From FEN-1279 sp964400285 (lineage in GTDB: Bacteria > Bacteroidota > Ignavibacteria > Tepidaquicellales > Tepidaquicellaceae), in the NCBI GenBank assembly GCA_964400285.1, contig CAYNTK010000004.1, positions 201,387 through 265,386 of the forward strand: 64,000 nt of DNA. The letters run 5' to 3'. Positions 8,779-17,375 of this stretch are shown piece after piece. A model generated the notes under the pieces. That model did not search any database. It saw only the letters and a list, made by a program, of their open reading frames with translations, and was not told where the DNA came from. The position numbers were made by a program, and so were the translations under genes. Positions within the stretch are counted from its first letter, which is position 1. Each line of letters starts with the position of its first letter.

Positions 8779-9948
8779 ATGAAAGTTCCGCTTCTTGATT
8801 TAAAAGCACAATATAAAACTTTAAAAAACGAATTAGATAATGCATTAATCAAAACCGCTGAATCACAATATTTTATTCTTGGCCCTGAAGTTGAAAAACT
8901 CGAAAAAACAATGTGCGAATATCTTGGATGTAAATACGCTATTGGTGTTTCTTCCGGTACAGATGCACTTCTAATAGCATTGATGTCTTTGGATATAAAA
9001 CCTGATGATGAAATAATTGTCCCAACTTATTCCTTCTTTGCAACTGCTGGTGTTGTTTCGAGATTAAATGCAATTCCAATCTTTGTCGATATTGACCCTA
9101 TCACCTATAATATTGACCCAAAAGAAATCGAAAGTAAAATAACAAAAAAGACAAAAGCAATTATTCCCGTCCATCTTTACGGTCAATCAGCTGAGATGGA
9201 TGAAATTATTGAGATTGCTAAAAAATATACCTTAAAAATTGTCGAAGATGGTGCACAGGCAATTGGTGTGCAATATAAAGATGGAAAAAAAATAGGAAAT
9301 CACGGAGATATTGGTTGTTTTTCTTTTTTTCCAAGTAAAAACTTGGGTTGCTTCGGTGATGGTGGTTTGGTTATTACAAACGATGATGAGCTTGGTGCCA
9401 AACTAAGAATTATGAGAGTCCACGGTGGGAAACCAAAATATTATCATAAAATTATTGGAGGAAATTTCAGGCTGGATGCAATACAGGCAGCAATATTAAA
9501 TGTTAAACTTCCATATCTCGATAGCTGGTCTGAAAAACGCAGAAAAAATGCATCTTTATATTCAAAATTATTTATCGAATCAGAACTGGCAACTGCTGAA
9601 GGTTTTACCGAATTTAGCGATAATGAAAAAGTATTATTACCAAAAGCCATTTACAAAAATTCAGGTCATAAAAATTATCACATTTATAATCAATATGTTA
9701 TTAGAGTTGAAAAGCGTGATGAATTAAGAAAATATTTGACTGAAAAAGAAATTGGTACCGAAATTTATTACCCTGTCCCTTTTCATAAACAGGAATGCTT
9801 TGCTAACTTGAAATCACGATTTGAAAATTCAAAATTTACTCATTCAGAAAAAGCCGCAAATGAATCCTTAGCTTTACCAATTTACCCCGAATTATCGGAT
9901 GAACAAATCAATTTTGTTGTTCAGGAAATAAAAAATTTTATTAAGTAA
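8779..9948 (+). CDS. DegT/DnrJ/EryC1/StrS-family sugar aminotransferase, WbpE-like
   Basis: A PLP-dependent aminotransferase of 389 residues that adds an amino group to a keto nucleotide sugar using glutamate. Motifs: VPLLDLKAQY at the N-terminus, SSGTDALLIAL (phosphate binding), VEDGAQAIG (Asp contacting the pyridine ring), and FFPSKNLGCFGDGG containing the Schiff-base lysine. Closest in character to WbpE/WlbC, which aminate C3 of UDP-3-keto-GlcNAcA. It completes the oxidoreductase-acetyltransferase-aminotransferase cassette at 7.1-9.9 kb. It has an ATG start, 38 bases after the previous stop. A second family member lies at 26636. Confidence 0.9.
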   Translation: MKVPLLDLKAQYKTLKNELDNALIKTAESQYFILGPEVEKLEKTMCEYLGCKYAIGVSSGTDALLIALMSLDIKPDDEIIVPTYSFFATAGVVSRLNAIPIFVDIDPITYNIDPKEIESKITKKTKAIIPVHLYGQSAEMDEIIEIAKKYTLKIVEDGAQAIGVQYKDGKKIGNHGDIGCFSFFPSKNLGCFGDGGLVITNDDELGAKLRIMRVHGGKPKYYHKIIGGNFRLDAIQAAILNVKLPYLDSWSEKRRKNASLYSKLFIESELATAEGFTEFSDNEKVLLPKAIYKNSGHKNYHIYNQYVIRVEKRDELRKYLTEKEIGTEIYYPVPFHKQECFANLKSRFENSKFTHSEKAANESLALPIYPELSDEQINFVVQEIKNFIK

Positions 9949-9963
9949 AAATATAATTTTGAA

Positions 9964-10890
9964 ATGAAATATTTGGTTACAGGTGGTGCAGGTTTCATTG
10001 GCTCGAATATAGTTGAAGAGTTGTTAAAAAGAGGGGAAAGTGTCCGTGTCCTCGATAACTTTTCGACAGGGAAAAGAGAAAATCTTAAAGAATTTGAAAA
10101 AGATATCGAATTAATTGAAGGGGATATTCGTTCTTATCATATTGTACAAGAAGCTGTAAAAGGTATTGATGTCATTTTACATCAGGCGGCATTACCTTCT
10201 GTCCCTCGTTCTATTAAAGACCCGATTACTACAAATGAAGTTAATATAGGTGGAACTTTAAACTTATTAGATGCCTCTATTAAAGAAGGAATAAAAAGAT
10301 TTGTTTTTGCTTCTTCTTCGTCTATTTATGGTGATAATCCTGAATTACCAAAAAATGAAGATATGATACCTTCCCCCTTATCCCCTTATGCAGTCTCTAA
10401 ACTGGCTGGGGAAAATTATTGTAAAGTTTTTTCAGGTTTATATGGATTAGAAACAGTGTGTTTAAGATATTTTAATGTATTTGGTCCTCGTCAAGACCCT
10501 AATTCACAATATTCCGCTGTCATACCGAAATTTATTAAAGCTATTATGAAAAATGAGAGCCCTGTAATCTTCGGAGATGGAACGCAGACACGTGATTTTA
10601 CTTATGTGTCCAATATTGTAGAAGCAAATATTCTCGCCGCACACAAAAATATCAAAACTCCAATTATTTTAAATTGTGCTTGCAATGAACAGATAACTTT
10701 AAATCAAATATTTAAATTGATAAATGAACTAAATAAATCTAATATAAAAGCAATTTACCGTGATAAGCGAAAGGGTGATGTTTTGTATTCTTATGCTAAC
10801 ATAAAAAAAGCCAAAGAATTTCTAGGATATCATCCTATTATTAATATTAAAGAGGGTCTGGAAAAAACATACAATTATTTTTCAAAATGA
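9964..10890 (+). CDS. NAD-dependent nucleotide-sugar epimerase, WbpP/GalE-like
   Basis: An extended short-chain dehydrogenase of 308 residues with GGAGFIGSNIVEEL at the N-terminus, VLDNFSTGK, the SSSSIYGD catalytic Ser region and Tyr-x3-Lys in SPYAVSKLAGE, then RYFNVFGPRQDP and FGDGTQTRDFTYV. These are the hallmarks of UDP-hexose 4-epimerases of the WbpP/Gne type that interconvert UDP-GlcNAc/GalNAc or the uronic acids. The exact substrate cannot be told from sequence. The start is ATG, 15 bases after the aminotransferase stop, so it is likely in the same transcript. Confidence 0.88.
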   Translation: MKYLVTGGAGFIGSNIVEELLKRGESVRVLDNFSTGKRENLKEFEKDIELIEGDIRSYHIVQEAVKGIDVILHQAALPSVPRSIKDPITTNEVNIGGTLNLLDASIKEGIKRFVFASSSSIYGDNPELPKNEDMIPSPLSPYAVSKLAGENYCKVFSGLYGLETVCLRYFNVFGPRQDPNSQYSAVIPKFIKAIMKNESPVIFGDGTQTRDFTYVSNIVEANILAAHKNIKTPIILNCACNEQITLNQIFKLINELNKSNIKAIYRDKRKGDVLYSYANIKKAKEFLGYHPIINIKEGLEKTYNYFSK

Positions 10891-10971
10891 ATTTGATTTA
10901 AACCTTAATATGTTATTAAGAAATTGTTTTACAGTATCAATTTATATGTTTTAATTTCTTTTAAATCTTTA

Positions 10972-12036
10972 ATGACTATACATAAAATTAATACAATAAC
11001 AGAATTTGAATCATTTAAAGATAAATGGGATAATCTTGTAAAAGGAATAAATTTTACAAAAATAAATTCATATTTTATTTGGAATTATCTATTATATAAA
11101 AATCTATATGATCATAATGAACTTTTTATTTTGATTGCAGAGGATGAAAAGGGGATTGCAGGAATTGCTCCCCTAATAATTCAAAAGCGAAGAAAAATCT
11201 TTTTATCCTATAAAACAGCATGTTTTATAGGTAATGAATACTCAGATTGGAACGATTTTATAATTGTACGAGATAATGTTGAGGTAATTAGAGAATTTAT
11301 TAGGTATATTTTTAAAAATGGGATTGACGAGATTTTACTTAATAATATTAATGATAGTTCGAAGAATTTAAATGTTTTAAAAGATATAAGAAAAAATTAC
11401 ATTTTGTATAAAATTAAGACAAAATGTTATTATATTAAATCAAATAAAACTACTTGGGAAGACTATTTAAAAAATTTCACAAGTAAAAAATTTATACAAA
11501 AAGATTTAAGAAAACTAAAAAGAAAATTCGATAATAATAGGTGGGAAGTTTTAGAAGTGTATAAAGATTTAAAAAAATATTTTGATGTTATCATAAGATT
11601 GCATAACGAAAGCCAAATTCGAAAGAACAGAAGAAGCTTGTATGTCGATAAACAATTTATTAATTTTATACTCGAAATAATGGATGAGTGGGAAAAGAAT
11701 GGTATGATTAGAATATTTGTTTTGTTATTAAATAATATACAGATTTCTTATGCAATAATTTTTACAGATAATAATTTTTATTATGGATGGCAACAAGGCT
11801 TTGATATTGACTATTCGGAATTTTCTCCAACAAAATTTCTTATGTCAAGAATTATTATGGATGCATTTGAGAAAAAAATTTCGGAATTTCATTTTATGCG
11901 GGGAGAGGATGATTATAAATCAAAATGGACAAAAGATTATAGAGAAAATTATCAATTCAGGATTTATAAAAAAAATTTATTAAATTCTTTATTTTTATTA
12001 AAAAATAAATTCTATTTCACAAAAAAAATTAAATAA
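10972..12036 (+). CDS. FemAB/BioF2-like GNAT acyltransferase
   Basis: A 354-residue protein of the Acetyltransf_6/FemAB-like group: a first GNAT-like half with LIAEDEKGIAGIAPL, and a second half with the charged helix LRKLKRKFD, GMIRIFVLLL and YYGWQQGFD..SPTKFLMSRI followed by FHFMRGEDDYK, which resembles the acyl-CoA or aminoacyl-tRNA-binding half of these enzymes. Family members transfer amino acids or acyl groups to amino sugars or peptides and are common in polysaccharide loci. I place the start at ATG 10972 (MTIHKINTI); a TTG at 10924 would add 16 hydrophobic residues. An eight-A run (12021-12028) lies just before its stop, at the junction with the methyltransferase. Confidence 0.72.
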   Translation: MTIHKINTITEFESFKDKWDNLVKGINFTKINSYFIWNYLLYKNLYDHNELFILIAEDEKGIAGIAPLIIQKRRKIFLSYKTACFIGNEYSDWNDFIIVRDNVEVIREFIRYIFKNGIDEILLNNINDSSKNLNVLKDIRKNYILYKIKTKCYYIKSNKTTWEDYLKNFTSKKFIQKDLRKLKRKFDNNRWEVLEVYKDLKKYFDVIIRLHNESQIRKNRRSLYVDKQFINFILEIMDEWEKNGMIRIFVLLLNNIQISYAIIFTDNNFYYGWQQGFDIDYSEFSPTKFLMSRIIMDAFEKKISEFHFMRGEDDYKSKWTKDYRENYQFRIYKKNLLNSLFLLKNKFYFTKKIK

Positions 12037-12049
12037 TCAACAGCTTGAA

Positions 12050-12769
12050 ATAAAGTTACGAAATCAACAAGCTAAGATTTATGATGAAAAGTTCTTTAAA
12101 ATTAGAGGTGAATTCTGGGCTCAAGCACAAATTAAACTTGCTCTTCATTACTTAAAATTAAACAGTAATCTTCATATACTTGATGCAGGTTGTGGCACGG
12201 GAATTTATTCTCTTGAGATTTTAAAGAGAAAAAAAAATATTTTTATTGATGCTGTAGATTTTTCCGAATCTGAAGTACAAGTTTTTAAAAGCAAAATGAA
12301 TTCAGAAAAGCGTGAAAAAGTAATTTTAAATATTTGTGACCTGTTAGATTTCAATTACCAAAAATCTAAGTATGATAGAATATTGTTGATTGAAGTCTTA
12401 CAACATATCCCGTTGCACGAAAAAAAGATTGAAATCATAAAAAAATTATTTGAAGCAATAAAGAAAAATGGGCTACTATTAAGTATAAATTATTTATGGG
12501 GAGGTTATATTAAACCGCCACAAAAAAAAGAGGATTTCAACTATGATGGTACAGGTCTATATAGGTATGCTTTTACTTATGATGATATAAAAAATATTTT
12601 TTCTAAATCTGGTTTTAAAAGAATTGAAAACATAGGAATAATACGCTCTCCATATTTGTTAAGAAAAGTTATCCCCCCAATTTTTTCATTTATTGTTGAA
12701 AGAAGTTTAATTGAATTATCTTTGTTTAATAAAAGATCAAAATATTTATTAACAGTTGGATATAAATAA
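12050..12769 (+). CDS. Class I SAM-dependent methyltransferase (no canonical start codon)
   Basis: The frame carries a Rossmann methyltransferase: motif I ILDAGCGTGIYSLEIL, an acidic post-II residue (IDAVDFSES), a motif IV-like RILLIEVLQHIP and a C-terminal strand. The first in-frame ATG (12296) lies after motif I and would give a dead protein. Upstream to the in-frame stop at 11999-12001 there is no ATG, GTG or TTG. I annotate from ATA 12050, which gives 239 residues starting 13 bases after the previous stop; ATT 12014 is the alternative. Another possibility is one missing A in 12087-12090, which would put ATG 12081/12084 in frame. It probably methylates a sugar or lipid precursor in the polysaccharide pathway; substrate unknown. 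Confidence 0.72.
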   Translation: MKLRNQQAKIYDEKFFKIRGEFWAQAQIKLALHYLKLNSNLHILDAGCGTGIYSLEILKRKKNIFIDAVDFSESEVQVFKSKMNSEKREKVILNICDLLDFNYQKSKYDRILLIEVLQHIPLHEKKIEIIKKLFEAIKKNGLLLSINYLWGGYIKPPQKKEDFNYDGTGLYRYAFTYDDIKNIFSKSGFKRIENIGIIRSPYLLRKVIPPIFSFIVERSLIELSLFNKRSKYLLTVGYK

Positions 12770-12807
12770 TTGTCATTTTAATTTGTAACTTATATAATAC
12801 CTATAAA

Positions 12808-14652
12808 ATGTGTGGTATTTGTGGCTTAATAAAGAAAGAAGGGTATATTGATTATTCCGATATTAATTTAATTGAAAAAATAATATCTACTAATTATCAT
12901 AGAGGTCCAGATGATAATGGCATTTGGATATCTAAAAACAAAAAATGTATTTTAGGTCATAATAGATTAAGTATAATTGATATTGAAAAGAATAAACAAC
13001 CCTTTGTTTATGATGATTATTCAATAACTTATAATGGAGAAATATATAATTTTAAAGATCTTAAAAACGATTATATTAAAGATTATAGTTTTAAATCAAA
13101 TGGCGACACAGAAGTTTTATTGTATTTTATGATAAATAATGGTTTAAATGACTTAACGAAGTTAAATGGAATGTTTTCTTTCGGATTTTATGACTCAAAA
13201 GAAAATAAGGTTATTTTAGCAAGAGATTTTTTTGGAATAAAACCTTTATATTTTTTAGATAATTCAAAACACTTTCTATTTTCATCAGAAATAAATCCTT
13301 TGTTAGAGTTTAATGATTCTATTAATGAATCAAGTATAATTGAATACCTAATGTATGGATATATTCCCTGTCCAAAAACTATAATTAAAGATATTGCAAA
13401 ATTAGATAAAGCTTCTTATTTAATATATGATATTGATAGAAATAAATACATAATAAATAAATATTGGGAACCGAAATTTAATTATTTAAATTATACCTCA
13501 AAATCAGTTGACTTTCATGTAGAAGCTTTAGAAGATGCATTGTATAAATCAGTAAATAAACATCTTGTTAGTGATGTACCGGTTTCTTCTTTTTTAAGTG
13601 GTGGATTAGATTCAGCGTTATTAGCAGTTAATATTAACAAAATAAAAAAGGTTAATTACTATACTGCAATTTTTAATAATTCTAAATTTGATGAAATAAT
13701 AAATGTTGACGAATTACTTGGCAAATTTAATTTGAACCATTATTATTTAACAATAACTGAAAATACAAGAAACAAAGAATTTCAGGATAGAATATCAGAA
13801 ACATTTGGTGAACCTTTTTCTGATAGTTCTGCGATTCCAGCTTTTTTAATTTGCCAAGCAATGAGTAAGTATTCTAAGGTTGCTATTTCTGGTGATGGTG
13901 GAGATGAAATATTCGGTGGTTACTTAAGATATATTGATTTATTAAGGTTCTATAAAAAAGATATTTATAAGCTTAATAACTTACTAAAAATATTTTTAGT
14001 AAAAATATCCAATAGTTTTTTTAAGAAAGATTACTTATTATCAAAATCTGATTATTATCAAAATTCTGTAACAATTTTTAATAAATATGAGTTAAAAAAT
14101 TTAATAAATAATTTTGAAAACATAATATGCGAATCAAGAATATTTTATATTAAAGATTATTTCGATAAATTTTTTAATATTTATAATAACATTTTAGATG
14201 CTGCACAATTAACAGATATAAACACCTATTTACCTGAAGATAATTTAACAAAGATTGATAGAGTATCAATGGCAAATTCATTGGAGGTTCGTGTTCCCTT
14301 CCTTTCAATTGATATTTGGAATGTCGCAAAAAATATTCCACCTCATTATAGAATATCTAATTATTTAAAAACAAAATTCGTTTTAAGAAAACTGGCTGAA
14401 AGGGAAATATCAGTTAGATATTCTAATTTTACAAAAAAAGGATTTGCTTATCCGTTTACAAATTTTTTAAATAATAAATTAAAAGAAGAATTTAAAAAAA
14501 TATATAGCAATTCTGAACCTTCAAAATATTATATTAATGAAATATATTTTGATAAATTATTAAAAATGGATATAAGGTCACCACGATATAGTAGAAAATT
14601 ATTTTCTTTATATCAATTGATCCTTTGGTTGAATAGATTTTACAAAAAATGA
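12808..14652 (+). CDS. asnB: Glutamine-dependent asparagine synthase-family amidotransferase
   Basis: A 614-residue AsnB homologue. The N-terminal class II glutaminase domain begins MCGICG, so Cys2 becomes the N-terminal nucleophile, with YNGEIYNF and SNGDTEVL for glutamine binding and ammonia transfer. The synthetase domain has the PP-loop SFLSGGLDSA and SGDGGDEIFGGY. The classical role is aspartate plus glutamine plus ATP to asparagine. In O-antigen clusters the same family (for example WbpS) amidates uronic acid carboxyl groups. Given the position between a methyltransferase and a glycosyltransferase and the hexuronic acid type enzymes upstream, sugar amidation is my preferred inference. 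It ends in a 4-base ATGA overlap with the next gene. Confidence 0.9.
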   Translation: MCGICGLIKKEGYIDYSDINLIEKIISTNYHRGPDDNGIWISKNKKCILGHNRLSIIDIEKNKQPFVYDDYSITYNGEIYNFKDLKNDYIKDYSFKSNGDTEVLLYFMINNGLNDLTKLNGMFSFGFYDSKENKVILARDFFGIKPLYFLDNSKHFLFSSEINPLLEFNDSINESSIIEYLMYGYIPCPKTIIKDIAKLDKASYLIYDIDRNKYIINKYWEPKFNYLNYTSKSVDFHVEALEDALYKSVNKHLVSDVPVSSFLSGGLDSALLAVNINKIKKVNYYTAIFNNSKFDEIINVDELLGKFNLNHYYLTITENTRNKEFQDRISETFGEPFSDSSAIPAFLICQAMSKYSKVAISGDGGDEIFGGYLRYIDLLRFYKKDIYKLNNLLKIFLVKISNSFFKKDYLLSKSDYYQNSVTIFNKYELKNLINNFENIICESRIFYIKDYFDKFFNIYNNILDAAQLTDINTYLPEDNLTKIDRVSMANSLEVRVPFLSIDIWNVAKNIPPHYRISNYLKTKFVLRKLAEREISVRYSNFTKKGFAYPFTNFLNNKLKEEFKKIYSNSEPSKYYINEIYFDKLLKMDIRSPRYSRKLFSLYQLILWLNRFYKK

Positions 14653-15827
14653 AATCAACTAAAAAAAAAGTATTACATTTTTCATATAATTATTTGCCTA
14701 ATATTGGAGGTGTTGAAATTAATCTTCATAATTTACTTGATAGTATTTTTGATTCGAATATTTTGGAAGGTAGATTGTTAGTACCATTTCGTTTCAATAG
14801 AATTAATTTGAGGACCAGATACAAAAAATATATTATTCCTAAAAATAGATTTTTCGATGGTTATAAATGGGTTTCCTTTTGTTTATCATATATATATAAA
14901 TTGTGGAAATTTAATGCTATCTATTGTTCTTCTTGTTCATATGAGGCATATTATTCTCTACTATGGCGGAAAAACAAGAAATTAATTCATAAAATAAAAA
15001 TAATAGCCAAAACAAGTGGTTCTGATATTAATTATGATGAAAATATTAATTATGGTCAATTAATTCAAAATGAAAATATTGAAATGCTTAATTTTTTAAT
15101 TAGCAATTTGGATCTTATTCTTTGTACAAGTGAATTAATGAAAAAGAAAGTTATTGAATTTAGTTCAACTGTTGAAAATAAAATTTTAGTTATTCCAAAT
15201 GGGACTAATATTGATTTAGAAAGGTTTAACAAATTATCTAAAGAAAAATGCAAAATTGAATTGAATATTCCCAGTGATAAATTTGTGATTACACATATCA
15301 CTAGAAATGCTAAGGTGAAAAATTCAAAGCTATTTGTTGAAATTGCAAGGATTTTAGAGAAGAACCAGAAGTTATATTTTATTATAGTTGGAGATTTATC
15401 GAATGATGTAAAAGCATTAATTAATAATTATGCAATAAGAAATTTAAAAATTATAGGTAAAATAGATAGAATTTCGAATGATAAATACGAAGAAAATTAT
15501 ATAAAAATTCTCAAATCAACCGATTTAGGAGTTTTTACTTCATTTATAGAATCTTTTGGAAATGCCTCTTCAGAATTTGCTTTTTTAGGAATACCTATAA
15601 TTATTAATAATAACTTTGGTATAGGTGATTTAATTTCGGAAAAATACAGAGAGTTTGTTCTAAATCGTATTGATGTTAATAATTATATCTGTGCTATTGA
15701 AAAATTATTTAATAATAAAAAAATTTATTCTGATTATAGCAATTTTTTAATCAAAAAATTTTCTTTTATGGATTATAAATTGATTCGAAATAGGTTTGAA
15801 GAATTATATTTGAATATATTAAATTAA
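14649..15827 (+). CDS. Glycosyltransferase family 4
   Basis: A GT-B retaining glycosyltransferase of 392 residues. The N-terminal acceptor domain begins with the typical YLPNIGGVEINLHNLL, the linker has VIPNGTNIDLERF, and the donor domain carries ITRNAKVKNSKLF and the EX7E-like ESFGNASSEFAFLGIPIII that binds the nucleotide sugar. It is translationally coupled to asnB through an ATGA overlap. It adds one sugar of the repeat unit; the linkage cannot be told. Codons are extremely AT-rich, like its neighbours. Confidence 0.88.
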   Translation: MKSTKKKVLHFSYNYLPNIGGVEINLHNLLDSIFDSNILEGRLLVPFRFNRINLRTRYKKYIIPKNRFFDGYKWVSFCLSYIYKLWKFNAIYCSSCSYEAYYSLLWRKNKKLIHKIKIIAKTSGSDINYDENINYGQLIQNENIEMLNFLISNLDLILCTSELMKKKVIEFSSTVENKILVIPNGTNIDLERFNKLSKEKCKIELNIPSDKFVITHITRNAKVKNSKLFVEIARILEKNQKLYFIIVGDLSNDVKALINNYAIRNLKIIGKIDRISNDKYEENYIKILKSTDLGVFTSFIESFGNASSEFAFLGIPIIINNNFGIGDLISEKYREFVLNRIDVNNYICAIEKLFNNKKIYSDYSNFLIKKFSFMDYKLIRNRFEELYLNILN

Positions 15828-15842
15828 ATTGATAAAACTATT

Positions 15843-17375
15843 ATAGATGCTGAAAACAATAGAATAGAATATCTCACCACCATCGCCAAAAATTCTATCT
15901 GGACAAGTAGTGGTGGAATATTTTCTCAACTAATAGTTCCTGTAATAAGTGTTATTAGCACCAGATTATTAGGAGTAGAATTATATGGTGTTCTAAATTT
16001 AATGTCATATTGGGGTAATATTCTTGCAGATTTTGCAAGAGTTGGAACGGGTGATTCATTATTAAGATTTATCCCAAAATACAAAAGCACTAATAGAGAA
16101 TCGCTCATCGAAGAAGTTATTTCATTTACTTTTATTATTCAATTGGTCATTAGCGGTGTGTTAATGATATTGGTTATTATTTTTAGTTATGATTTGTCGT
16201 ATATCCTTTTCAAAAATTATTTGTATAAAAATTATATAATACTTTATAGCCCAACAATAATTTTTACTTCCGTATATTTAACTTTTATTTCTATTCTTCA
16301 TTCTTTTAAAAATCAAAAGCAGGTTGTTTTTGCAAGGGATGTCATTGCTAATCTGTCTAAGTTATTTACTTTAATCTTACTCGCTTTTCTTGGTTATAAG
16401 CTTACCGCTGCTTTGCTTTCTAATCTTATCAGAGATTTAACAATTTTAGGATTAACATTATTTTTCCTAATTAAATATTACAAAAAATTTCTCACTTTTT
16501 TTAAATCAAAATATTTAGAAAAAAAAGAATTTTTAAAATATTCGACTACTATTTTTGGCCAAAGTCTTTTTAATAAATATACTTTTCGTCTCGATGTTAT
16601 TTTTCTTGGATTATTAAGAAATACTTTTGAGGTTGGTTTATATTCTGTCGCATTAAAAATTCAACCCTTTATATATATGATTAGCTCGTCGATGTCACTT
16701 ATATTTTCTCCTATCGTTGTTGAACTTTATGAAAAAAAAGATTTCTCTAACTTGAGCTTTATTTATAAAAAAGTGACCAAATGGACATTTATGATTAGTT
16801 TCCCACTTGTATGTATTATCGTTATTTTTAATCAAAAAATTTTAAGCATATTCGGGAGTAGTTTTATCCTTGCATCGAATTCTTTGATTTTATTATGTCT
16901 TGGAAGCTTAATTGCAGATGTTTTAGGTTTAAGTGGGCAAATTATTAATATGATTGGTAAACCTATGGTTAATCTCATAAATTCTGTTGTTTTAACTTTA
17001 ATTATGGTGTCATTATTCCTCATCCTTATCCCCAAATATGGCATTGTTGGGGCAGCAATTAGTTATTCGATTGGATTGTTAATTGTTAATATTGTCAGAG
17101 TAATTGAAGTATATCGCTTTATCAGAATTCATCCATTTCAATTTAATCTACTCAAAGTGATTATATGCGGTTCTATTACTTCTTTGGTTTTATATTATGG
17201 AAATATATTATTGGGAAATATACAAACTAATTTATTTTTCTGGATTCTAGAAATTATTACGTTTATCTTAATTTATGTTGGATTGATACTTATATTAAAA
17301 CTCGATGAATATGATAAACTTGTATATAAAATGTTGAAACAAAGTTTGTTGGGGAAGTTTAAAACTGCTAAATAA
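15843..17375 (+). CDS. wzx: Wzx-type oligosaccharide flippase (no canonical start codon)
   Basis: A polytopic inner-membrane protein of the polysaccharide_synt/MATE-like family that flips lipid-linked repeat units. About 12-14 hydrophobic segments are visible. The family-typical first helix (SIWTSSGGIFSQLIVPVIS) and the LLGVELYGVLNL motif lie upstream of the first in-frame ATG (16002). Back to the previous gene's stop at 15825-15827 there is no ATG, GTG or TTG in frame. I annotate from ATA 15843, giving 510 residues; ATT 15828 directly after the stop is an alternative. ATG 15847 is one base out of frame and a single extra A in 15853-15856 would restore it. Confidence 0.85.
   Translation: MDAENNRIEYLTTIAKNSIWTSSGGIFSQLIVPVISVISTRLLGVELYGVLNLMSYWGNILADFARVGTGDSLLRFIPKYKSTNRESLIEEVISFTFIIQLVISGVLMILVIIFSYDLSYILFKNYLYKNYIILYSPTIIFTSVYLTFISILHSFKNQKQVVFARDVIANLSKLFTLILLAFLGYKLTAALLSNLIRDLTILGLTLFFLIKYYKKFLTFFKSKYLEKKEFLKYSTTIFGQSLFNKYTFRLDVIFLGLLRNTFEVGLYSVALKIQPFIYMISSSMSLIFSPIVVELYEKKDFSNLSFIYKKVTKWTFMISFPLVCIIVIFNQKILSIFGSSFILASNSLILLCLGSLIADVLGLSGQIINMIGKPMVNLINSVVLTLIMVSLFLILIPKYGIVGAAISYSIGLLIVNIVRVIEVYRFIRIHPFQFNLLKVIICGSITSLVLYYGNILLGNIQTNLFFWILEIITFILIYVGLILILKLDEYDKLVYKMLKQSLLGKFKTAK

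Noticed and set aside
10924..10971. TTG 10924 as the FemAB-like start
   Set aside because: The 16 added residues are hydrophobic and unlike the family start; ATG 10972 gives a normal N-terminus.
12296..12298. ATG 12296 as the methyltransferase start
   Set aside because: It lies after the SAM-binding motif DAGCGTG, which is read in the same open frame upstream; the resulting protein would lack the cofactor site.
16002..16004. ATG 16002 as the flippase start
   Set aside because: It removes the first transmembrane helix and the conserved LLGVELYGVL motif, both encoded in frame just upstream.
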